Part shown: positions 1 through 5,511 of the stretch, one piece after another | Layout: every line of letters begins with the position of its first letter | How positions within the stretch are numbered: position 1 is the stretch's first letter | Assembly: GCA_028701715.1 (NCBI GenBank) | Contig: JAQVQF010000142.1 | Coordinates: 1-5,902 of the forward strand | DNA: 5,902 nt | Source of the DNA: Eubacteriales bacterium | GTDB lineage: Bacteria; Bacillota; Clostridia; Oscillospirales; CAG-382 | Direction of reading: 5' to 3' | Program-made: the position numbers and the translations under genes | The notes under the pieces: generated by a model | The model's input: only the letters and a program-made list of their open reading frames with translations | What the model was told of the DNA's origin: nothing | The model's database searches: none

Positions 1-1034
1 TTCCGCTCGACCGCTGGCTCAACGAAGCCGTTTTCCCGGAGGAAGCAAAATTAAAGGAACGCGATATTTACAACGGCACTCTCGCGGGCTGCGCGGAAAT
101 GCTCAAATACGGCACGGTGTCCTGCAACGATATGTATTTTTCGGGCAAAGCCATGGCGGACGCCTATATCGACGCGGGCATGAAAGCCAATATCTCCCTT
201 GCGGTAACCTGCTTTAACGGAGAAACGGAGTTTAAAAAGCTTCCCGTATATGATGAGTACGAGCGGCTTGCGGAATATCTTCAGGACAACAAAAAAGTGT
301 GTTTCGATTATTCGACGCACGCCGAATATACCAACACCGAAAAATCGATAGCGGGCGTCGTGGAAAGAGCGGCTTTCCATAAAACGGGGCTGCATATTCA
401 TATGTCCGAAACGCAAAAGGAGCATGAGGGCTGTGTCGGTCGTCACGGACTTACCCCGGCGGCGTTTTTTGACCGTCTCGGTGTTTTTGGTCTGAGAACC
501 ATAGCCGCCCACTGCGTTTGGTGCGACGACGACGATTACGCGCTTATGGGCGAAAAGGGCGTTTACATGGCGTCCTGTCCGACTTCAAACCTCAAGCTGG
601 GCAGCGGTATCCCGGACTATAAACGAGCGCGGGAAAGTAATGTGAGAATATGTCTCGGCACCGACGGGGTAGCCTCCAACAATAATCTCAACATGGTTAA
701 GGAAGCAAAGCTGATGGCGCTGCTTGCGAAAGGCAAAAATCTCGATCCTTCGCTGTGCAAGGCGGGAGAGGCGCTGAGAGCGGCGACACGGACGGCATGG
801 CTTTCGCAGGGGAGAGAGCGTTCCGGCTTGATAAAAGAGGGCTTCGACGCCGATCTTACGGTATACAGCATTAATACGGTAAATACAATGAAAGCCCGCG
901 ACGGCGCGGATACGCTCGTTTACGCCTGCGACGGGGAAGCGTATATGACAATGTGCGGCGGCGAGATATTATATAAAAACGGCGAATATTACACCATAGA
1001 CAAAGAAAATCTTGTTTATGAAATAGGTAAATGA
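1..1034 (+). CDS. mtaD: MTA/SAH-type nucleoside deaminase (amidohydrolase), 5'-truncated by window edge
   Basis: This is the C-terminal part of a cytosolic metal-dependent amidohydrolase of the ATZ/TRZ group. Family members deaminate 5'-methylthioadenosine, S-adenosylhomocysteine or 5'-deoxyadenosine to the inosine analogue plus ammonia. The frame is open from base 3 (reads PLDRWLNEAVFPEE), before the first internal ATG at 99, so the gene begins outside the window. About 344 residues are visible; with a usual family length near 430, some 85-90 residues are missing, including the N-terminal HxH metal pair. Visible motifs in order: HIHMSET (His codons 393 and 399), IAAHCVW (metal His at 510), SCPTSNLKLGSG (from about 573), and LGTDGVASNNNLNM (metal Asp at 663). 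The SNNNL signature is typical of MTA/SAH deaminases rather than chlorohydrolases. It ends with TGA at 1032-1034. A phosphorylase and mtnA downstream support a nucleoside-salvage role. The exact substrate is inferred; guanine or other aminohydrolase activity is less likely. Confidence 0.88.
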   Translation, partial: PLDRWLNEAVFPEEAKLKERDIYNGTLAGCAEMLKYGTVSCNDMYFSGKAMADAYIDAGMKANISLAVTCFNGETEFKKLPVYDEYERLAEYLQDNKKVCFDYSTHAEYTNTEKSIAGVVERAAFHKTGLHIHMSETQKEHEGCVGRHGLTPAAFFDRLGVFGLRTIAAHCVWCDDDDYALMGEKGVYMASCPTSNLKLGSGIPDYKRARESNVRICLGTDGVASNNNLNMVKEAKLMALLAKGKNLDPSLCKAGEALRAATRTAWLSQGRERSGLIKEGFDADLTVYSINTVNTMKARDGADTLVYACDGEAYMTMCGGEILYKNGEYYTIDKENLVYEIGK

Positions 1035-1043
1035 GCATAAAAT

Positions 1044-1186
1044 TGTAGGGGCGGATATCATCCGCCCGCCACATTACGGTTAGATGTCGGTTATATAAAT
1101 AAAAAACAAAACGTTTATCGCCAATAACGATTGGTATAGCGACATGGGACGGAATTACGTGCGGGCGGATAATATCCGCCCCTACA
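1044..1186. mobile_element. MITE-like short inverted-repeat element between mtaD and the phosphorylase gene
   Basis: A 26-base end at 1044-1069 matches the reverse complement of 1161-1186 at 25 of 26 positions. Each end is itself a hairpin: an 8-bp stem at 1049-1056/1060-1067 with loop ATC, and another at 1163-1170/1174-1181 with loop AAT. Inside the ends the similarity continues imperfectly (for example ATGTCG near 1084 against CGACAT at 1140-1145) towards an apex at CCAATAACGATTGG (1121-1134). Nearly the whole element could therefore fold back on itself, with an unpaired A-rich stretch of about 25 bases in the left arm. It has no coding capacity. The outer edges are uncertain: AAAATT occurs on both sides (1039-1044 and 1191-1196), but the right copy is offset five bases from the end, so it is only a weak candidate for a target-site duplication. 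Spread as a non-autonomous element is inferred; a transcript-processing or attenuating hairpin pair is the alternative. Confidence 0.68.
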
Positions 1187-1252
1187 GTACAAAATTCCAT
1201 CACATATTAATCTAATGGTGTTACAAATTATATCTGATATAAAAGGAGAAAA

Positions 1253-2089
1253 ATGATGTACGAAAAAGCGGCGTCGCAGATTAAAGCATACGCGGAAAAA
1301 TTTTTCCCCGGTCTGCCGTTTCAAACGGCGGTGGTGCTGGGCTCCGGGCTTGGCAAATTTCCTTTAAGGTACAAAGAAGCGCCTTCGGTGAGCTACGGCG
1401 AGCTGGAGGGCTTTTCGCCCTCCACCGCTCCCGGGCACGAGGGCAGGCTGTATTTTATAAAGCTCGGCGACGGCGGCGTGCTTTGCTTTTCGGGCAGGAC
1501 GCATTATTACGAGGGAAAGGGTATCGACAGGGTGGTTTATCCCGTCAGGGTGATGAAGAAGGCGGGGATTAAAAATCTTATGCTCACCAACGCGGCGGGC
1601 GGAATAAACCGCGATTTCCGCGTGGGCGATTTTATGCTTATAACCGACCACATCAATATGATGCCCAATCCGCTTATAAGCGCCGCCGATCCCGAATTGG
1701 GCGTAAGGTTTCCGGATATGACGGTTCCGTATGATCTTAAATTCAGGGAAATTATTAAAGCGGAAGCCAAAAAGCTGAATCTTGTCCTCCGCGAGGGCGT
1801 ATATATCGGCGTTCAGGGTCCCTGCTACGAAACACCCGCGGAAATCAAGGCGTACCGCGTAATGGGCGCCGACGCCGTGGGCATGTCCACCGTGCCGGAG
1901 GTTATCGAAGCCCGCCGCTGCGGAATCCGGGTGTGCGCGGTGACGCTGGTGGCAAACGCCGCTTCCGGTATGAACAGCGAGCCGCTCACCGAGGAGGAGG
2001 TCATCGCCGCAGGCGAAAAGGCCGCCTCGCGCTTCGGCGCTCTGGCGGAAAGCGTGCTGACAGCAATAAACGGAAAAGCCGAGTTATGA
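1253..2089 (+). CDS. punA: Purine nucleoside phosphorylase, trimeric 6-oxopurine type
   Basis: Phosphorolysis of a 6-oxopurine nucleoside to free base and ribose-1-phosphate; cytosolic, homotrimeric family (PNP/MTAP, type I). Full length at 278 aa, against about 270-290 in the family. Visible motifs: LGSGLG phosphate loop (Ser31), PGHEGR (His62), SGRTHYYEG, TNAAGG (Asn113), GPCYETPAE (Glu193), VGMSTVPEV, and VANAASGM with Asn235. Glu193 and Asn235 are 42 residues apart, like Glu201 and Asn243 of human PNP. An Asn here marks hypoxanthine/guanine specificity; MTA phosphorylases have Asp. The position equivalent to human His257, which contacts the ribose 5'-hydroxyl, is Glu247 (LTEEEV). The ribosome site AGGAG at 1244-1248 lies 4 bases before ATG 1253 and 7 before ATG 1256, so 1256 is an equally good or better start. 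The TGA overlaps the mtnA start. Between a nucleoside deaminase and mtnA, methylthioinosine or 5'-deoxyinosine is a plausible substrate beside inosine and guanosine; that is inference. Homologues are also named pupG. Confidence 0.93.
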   Translation: MMYEKAASQIKAYAEKFFPGLPFQTAVVLGSGLGKFPLRYKEAPSVSYGELEGFSPSTAPGHEGRLYFIKLGDGGVLCFSGRTHYYEGKGIDRVVYPVRVMKKAGIKNLMLTNAAGGINRDFRVGDFMLITDHINMMPNPLISAADPELGVRFPDMTVPYDLKFREIIKAEAKKLNLVLREGVYIGVQGPCYETPAEIKAYRVMGADAVGMSTVPEVIEARRCGIRVCAVTLVANAASGMNSEPLTEEEVIAAGEKAASRFGALAESVLTAINGKAEL

Positions 2090-3090
2090 GGACGCTCCGT
2101 TTCGACGAAACGACCTTGGAGCTTGTCGCAATAAACCAGACCAAGCTTCCGCTTGAAACAGAATATATACGCATATCGGAATCCCGTGTATTGTATCAAG
2201 CCATAAAGGAGCTTGCCATACGCGGCGCTCCCGCCATAGGCGTCGGCGCGGCGCTGGGGCTTTACGCCTGCGCCTTGCGTTTCGAGGATAAGGCTCCGGA
2301 GGGCTTTCTGTATTCCTTTGACAAAACAGTCGAATATATCGCCTCCTCGCGTCCCACGGCGCGCAATCTTTTTTATGCCTGCGGTAGGATGAGCGCCGCT
2401 TCGCGGCAGGGGACAAGTATAGAGGATATTAAGGAAAGCCTGAAAAACGAGGCGTTTTCCATTGAAAAAGAGGATATAGAGCTTTGCCGCGCCATAGGAA
2501 AAAACGGCGAAAAGCTTATACGTGACGGAGCGGCAATACTCACCCATTGCAACGCGGGCGCGCTTTGCGCGGTCGAATACGGCACCGCGCTCGCTCCGAT
2601 ATACGAAGCAAAGGCAAAGGGCAAAGCGGTATATGTCTATGCCGACGAAACCAGGCCGCTGCTGCAGGGCGCGCGCCTTACCTGCTTTGAGCTTACCGAA
2701 GCGGGAATAGACACGACGCTTATCTGCGACAATATGGCGGCGGGGCTTATGGCGAAGGGGAAAATCGACCTTGTGATAGTGGGCTGCGACCGTGTCGCCG
2801 CCAACGGCGACTTCGCCAACAAAACGGGCACTCTGTCGCTGGCGGTGAACGCAAGGCATTTCGGCGTGCCTTTTTATGTCGCCGTGCCATCCTCGACGGT
2901 TGACCTTTCGGCCTTGACGGGAGACGATATTGTTATCGAAGAAAGAGACGGCGCGGAAATCACCGAAAAATTCTTTAAAAATCCCATTGCGCCGGAGAGC
3001 GTTAAAACCTATAACCCGGCTTTTGACGTGACGCCCGGCTCGCTCGTCACGGGCTATATTACCGAAAAGGGAGTATTCAAGAGTATATAA
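2086..3090 (+). CDS. mtnA: S-methyl-5-thioribose-1-phosphate isomerase MtnA
   Basis: Isomerises 5-methylthioribose-1-phosphate to 5-methylthioribulose-1-phosphate in methionine salvage; family members also take 5-deoxyribose-1-phosphate. Cytosolic, of the eIF2B-related fold. 334 aa, slightly short of the usual 340-370. Motifs: RGAPAIG (46-52), RPTARNLFYACGRM (from 89), THCNAGALC with the predicted catalytic Cys155, ADETRPLLQGARLT, and GCDRVAANGD with the predicted catalytic Asp235, then NKTGT and a C-terminal NPAFDVTPGSLVTGYITEKG. Cys155 and Asp235 are 80 residues apart, as are Cys160 and Asp240 of the Bacillus enzyme. The common GADR reads GCDR here, a mild change. The start is ATG 2086, overlapping the upstream TGA as ATGA, which points to translational coupling; the open frame extends further upstream, but that part lies inside the phosphorylase gene, and MRTLRFDE matches the usual MtnA beginning. 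It may instead annotate as an eIF2B-like or ribose-1,5-bisphosphate isomerase, but the motif set favours MtnA. Confidence 0.94.
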   Translation: MRTLRFDETTLELVAINQTKLPLETEYIRISESRVLYQAIKELAIRGAPAIGVGAALGLYACALRFEDKAPEGFLYSFDKTVEYIASSRPTARNLFYACGRMSAASRQGTSIEDIKESLKNEAFSIEKEDIELCRAIGKNGEKLIRDGAAILTHCNAGALCAVEYGTALAPIYEAKAKGKAVYVYADETRPLLQGARLTCFELTEAGIDTTLICDNMAAGLMAKGKIDLVIVGCDRVAANGDFANKTGTLSLAVNARHFGVPFYVAVPSSTVDLSALTGDDIVIEERDGAEITEKFFKNPIAPESVKTYNPAFDVTPGSLVTGYITEKGVFKSI

Positions 3091-3091
3091 T

Positions 3092-3100
3092 AAGGAGAGG
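3092..3100 (+). promoter_or_regulatory. Ribosome binding site fixing the lipid kinase start
   Basis: AAGGAGAGG lies between the mtnA stop and ATG 3105, with the GGAG core 7 bases before the ATG. It is a near-ideal Shine-Dalgarno site and shows that translation is meant to begin at 3105, upstream of the in-frame TAG, and not at the internal ATG 3273, which has no such site. Confidence 0.8.
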
Positions 3101-3224
3101 CACCATGAGGATACTTGTCATTGCCAACCTCAATTCGGGAAAAGGCAAAGCGAAGGAATATCTTCCCGTTATCAAAAAAGAGCTTAAGCCCGACAACGAA
3201 TTGAAAATATACCTGACGAAGGAC

Positions 3225-3227
3225 TAG
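3225..3227 (+). other. In-frame TAG codon inside the lipid kinase reading frame
   Basis: The frame reads LTKD, TAG, EHTVSFVAKN. In relatives this part is a variable turn and helix start before the GGDGT strand, so one substitution from CAG, GAG, AAG, TAC or TGG would restore a sense codon. The five gene ends visible in the window use TGA four times and TAA once; none uses TAG. That is compatible with a rare or reassigned TAG but is far too few to prove it. Confidence 0.9.
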
Positions 3228-3242
3228 GAGCATACCGTAAGC

Positions 3243-3266
3243 TTTGTCGCAAAAAACTGCGGCAAA
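3243..3266 (+). other. Possible RNA hairpin just downstream of the in-frame TAG
   Basis: TTTGTCGC (3243-3250) pairs with GCGGCAAA (3259-3266) over 8 bp, with one G-U pair and an A-rich 8-base loop. It begins 15 bases after the TAG, a distance at which structures can influence stop-codon readthrough. It lies in coding sequence and may be chance. Confidence 0.3.
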
Positions 3267-4041
3267 TTCGACATGCTCGTCGTCTTGGGCGGTGACGGCA
3301 CCATGAACGAGGTCATCAATGGCTATATACCCACCGGATGCGTCACACCCATAGGATATATACCCACAGGCTCCACCAACGATTTTGCCGCCACCCTGAA
3401 GCTTACAAAAAATCCTTCGGAAGCCTGTAAAGCCTTTATGAAAATGAACACAAGAAAAATCGATATCGGCTTTTTCAACGGAAAATATTTCACCTATGTA
3501 GCGGCGGCGGGCGCCTTTACCGAAGCCTCCTATGCTACTCCGGCGGATTTGAAGCACAAGCTCGGACATTTTGCCTATGTTCTCGGCGGCGTAAAATCGC
3601 TCCCCGCGATAAAGCCGCTCCATCTCCGCCTTACGGTGGACGGAAGGGTTATCGAGGACGAATATCTTATAGCCCTTATTTCCAACTCCACAAGCGTCGG
3701 CGGAGTGTTCAATTACGAGGAATCGCTGGTGCTGCTCGACGACGGAAAATTCGAGGTCGCGCTGCTCAAGGAACCCGAAAACGCCAATGAATTCGGCTCG
3801 GTACTCAAGGATGTCATATACCGTAATTATAACGGCGACTATATAACCCTTGTTTCCGGTTCACATATCCTGCTGGAATCGCCTTCCCCCATAGCGTGGT
3901 CGCTCGACGGCGAATACGGCGGTGAATATACCTCCATAAAGGTGGAAAACCTGCGCGGCGCGCTGACGCTGCTTGTCTGAACGCGCCGATACCGTTTGCT
4001 TGAATTTAATGTAAATCGTTTTATACCCGGCAAAATTTATG

Positions 4042-4069
4042 TTGACTTTCATTGATATTTATGTATAAT
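4042..4069 (+). promoter_or_regulatory. Sigma-70/SigA-type promoter for secD-secF
   Basis: TTGACT at 4042-4047 (5 of 6 to the -35 consensus) and TATAAT at 4064-4069 (perfect -10) are separated by 16 bases. Transcription would start near 4076, giving a leader of about 125 bases before secD. It is the best promoter in the window and separates secD-secF from the upstream cluster. Confidence 0.72.
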
Positions 4070-4101
4070 AGGATTGTTATGTAAAATTATACATATAACA
4101 A
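4063..4101. promoter_or_regulatory. Interleaved inverted repeats over the -10 and start region (possible operator)
   Basis: GTATAAT (4063-4069, overlapping the -10) is mirrored by ATTATAC (4086-4092), and TTGTTAT (4074-4080) by ATAACAA (4095-4101). The two pairs cross rather than nest, which suits a protein-binding DNA site better than a single RNA stem. All are AT-only or nearly so in AT-rich DNA, so chance is a real alternative. Confidence 0.25.
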
Positions 4102-4149
4102 CAAAGGTATGGACGAATCTGATAATTAATTAATTTATACAGTAAAATA

Positions 4150-4185
4150 GGCATGATTTTTTAACAATACTGACATAATCATGCC
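4150..4185 (+). promoter_or_regulatory. Perfect 9-bp inverted repeat in the secD leader, directly before the ribosome site
   Basis: GGCATGATT (4150-4158) is the exact reverse complement of AATCATGCC (4177-4185), with an 18-base spacer. It ends two bases before the GGAGG of secD. As RNA it would form a hairpin next to the ribosome landing site; as DNA it could be an operator with two half-sites. There is no U-run after it, so it is not a normal terminator. Confidence 0.5.
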
Positions 4186-4187
4186 GT

Positions 4188-4192
4188 GGAGG
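4188..4192 (+). promoter_or_regulatory. secD ribosome binding site
   Basis: GGAGG sits 8 bases before ATG 4201. This fixes the secD start at 4201 rather than at the in-frame GTG 4186, which overlaps the site itself and would add five residues not expected in SecD. Confidence 0.85.
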
Positions 4193-4200
4193 TAGAATTC

Positions 4201-5511
4201 ATGAACTATTCCCGTGCGGTGGGCGTTGCCCGCTTTGTTTTGGTGATACTCATTATCGCCCTTTTAATGACCCTGGCAGTCTGCGGCTACAGCGACTGGG
4301 ATCTGGGCGGCGTATTCGAAAAAGGCACAGTCGTTTTGGGTCTTGACCTGCAGGGCGGCTCGGTCATAACCTTCCAGGCGATAGCGGGCGAGGACGAATC
4401 GATTACGGGCAGCGGTATGGATTCCGTGCAAGCGGCAATGCGAACCCGTCTTGACAACGCCGGCCTTACCGAAGCCAACGCTTATCTTGTGGGCAGCGAT
4501 ATGATTACGATAGAGATACCCGGCGATTCCGACCCCAACGAAGCGGTTAAAAATTTCGGTGCCATGGGTAAGCTGACCTTCAGAACCTACAGCAGCAGTA
4601 CCGACGAATATGATACGATCATACTGACCGGCGACGACGTAAAAAAAGCCTCTGCCGTTGTCGACAGTCAAACGGGCGACAATGTGGTCGAGCTGAATTT
4701 TACCACGGAAGGCGCTAAAAAGTTTTACAACGCCACGCTTGTCGCAGCAGCGGCAACTTCCGGCAGCAGTGCCAACTGCATAGCCATATATATGGATGAT
4801 ACCATGCTTTCCTGTCCTTCTGTAGAAAATGCGATAGAAGGCGGCAGCGCGGTAATCAGCACTTCCAGCGGGATGACCTCCGAATATGCTCTCAGCCTTG
4901 CGGGCAACATCAATTCCGGTTCTTTGAAATATACGCTTAAAGAAGCGTCCATACGCACCGTCGGACCGACTCTCGGCGAAAAATCCCTTACCACATCCCT
5001 TAAGGCTGGCGCGCTGGGTATTGCTTTTGTGGTCATTTTCATGATCGCGGTTTATCGTGTCCCGGGCGTTATGGCATCCATCGCTCTCGTCGCTTATTCG
5101 GCGTTGTTTATGCTTCTGCTCGTCATTACGAAATCAAACCTCACGCTTCCGGGTATCGCGGGTATTATACTTTCAATAGGTATGGCTGTCGACGCGAATG
5201 TGGTTATATTCGAAAGAACCAAGGAAGAGCTGAGAGCGGGAAAATCGGCGAAGGCCGCAATCAAATCCGGCTATTCCAAAGCCTTTTCCGCAATTTTCGA
5301 CTCCAACGTGACCACTCTAATCGCCGCCGGCGTGCTGTTTTTCCTGGGCTCGGGTACGATTCAGGGCTTCGCCGTCACCCTCAGCTTCGGCGTTATAATA
5401 TCGTTCTTTACCGCTCTTGTCATAACAAGGATACTTCTCAATTTGGGTTGTTCGATGGGATTAAATAAAATAACTCTCTATGGTGTTTCTGAAAGGAGAG
5501 TTGACCGATGA
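4201..5511 (+). CDS. secD: Protein translocase subunit SecD
   Basis: Membrane subunit of the SecDF accessory complex, which uses the proton gradient to pull secreted proteins through SecYEG on the outer face. 436 aa, usual for a stand-alone Firmicutes SecD. Order: N-terminal membrane segment (about residues 12-29), the conserved GLDLQGGS motif (47-54), a large extracytoplasmic P1 region up to about residue 265 with Ser/Thr-rich stretches, then five membrane segments at roughly 270-289, 290-310, 315-337, 370-392 and 394-414. Segment 4 carries GMAVDANVVIFER (327-339) with the conserved Asp331 linked to proton use in this RND-related family; FSAIFDSNVTTL and GTIQGFAVTLSFG follow, as expected. 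Start ATG 4201 is set by GGAGG. The gene follows its own promoter and a structured leader, and its TGA overlaps the secF ATG (ATGA), so the two are probably translated together. Nothing in the protein looks damaged. Confidence 0.96.
   Translation: MNYSRAVGVARFVLVILIIALLMTLAVCGYSDWDLGGVFEKGTVVLGLDLQGGSVITFQAIAGEDESITGSGMDSVQAAMRTRLDNAGLTEANAYLVGSDMITIEIPGDSDPNEAVKNFGAMGKLTFRTYSSSTDEYDTIILTGDDVKKASAVVDSQTGDNVVELNFTTEGAKKFYNATLVAAAATSGSSANCIAIYMDDTMLSCPSVENAIEGGSAVISTSSGMTSEYALSLAGNINSGSLKYTLKEASIRTVGPTLGEKSLTTSLKAGALGIAFVVIFMIAVYRVPGVMASIALVAYSALFMLLLVITKSNLTLPGIAGIILSIGMAVDANVVIFERTKEELRAGKSAKAAIKSGYSKAFSAIFDSNVTTLIAAGVLFFLGSGTIQGFAVTLSFGVIISFFTALVITRILLNLGCSMGLNKITLYGVSERRVDR

Larger units (their letters stand above)
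3105..3980 (+). pseudogene. Diacylglycerol kinase family lipid kinase (YegS/DgkB/LCB5-like), interrupted by one in-frame TAG
   Basis: ATP-dependent kinase of the DAGK catalytic family, which phosphorylates diacylglycerol or a related lipid at the inner membrane face; exact lipid unknown. Read from ATG 3105 to TGA 3978-3980 it is 291 codons, the normal family length, but codon 41 is TAG (3225-3227). Both sides are clearly family sequence in one frame: MRILVIANLNSGKGKAKEY before it, and FDMLVVLGGDGTMNEVINGY after it. Motifs: GGDGT (62-66), GSTNDFA (89-95) for nucleotide and metal binding, and a C-terminal SLDGE (Asp268, Glu270). There is no other stop and no frame change. The only internal ATG before GGDGT is 3273; a product from there would keep GGDGT but lose the first beta-alpha unit, and it lacks a ribosome site. 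The gene is 14 bases after mtnA, so probably co-transcribed. Three readings remain open: recent nonsense mutation, sequencing error, or UAG read through or recoded. Confidence 0.85.

Noticed and set aside
1048..1067. Left hairpin of the inverted-repeat element as the mtaD terminator
   Set aside because: The stem is strong but is not followed by a T-run, and the same hairpin recurs at the other end of the element, which fits a repeat better.
1235..1243. Extended -10-like TGATATAAA before the phosphorylase gene
   Set aside because: It has no -35 partner and would start transcription almost at the start codon, after the ribosome site.
1933..2085. mtnA starting upstream of 2086 because the frame is open
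   Set aside because: The extra stretch lies inside the phosphorylase gene in another frame, is Arg/Gly-rich and unlike MtnA, and the ATGA overlap gives a natural start.
1825..2859. Long minus-strand open frame across the phosphorylase and mtnA genes
   Set aside because: It overlaps two well-supported genes, has no recognisable domain and is a compositional shadow.
3273..3980. Lipid kinase translated as an independent shorter gene from ATG 3273
   Set aside because: There is no ribosome site before it and it begins within the strand leading to GGDGT, so the folded domain would be incomplete.
3956..3988. GC-rich 7-bp inverted repeat (CGGCGCG / CGCGCCG) across the lipid kinase stop, as a terminator
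   Set aside because: The loop is 19 bases and no U-run follows (next bases are ATACCGTTTG), so it does not look like an intrinsic terminator.
4104..4196. Leader peptide in front of secD
   Set aside because: The ATGs here open only frames of two to six codons (for example MDESDN from 4110) without proper ribosome sites.
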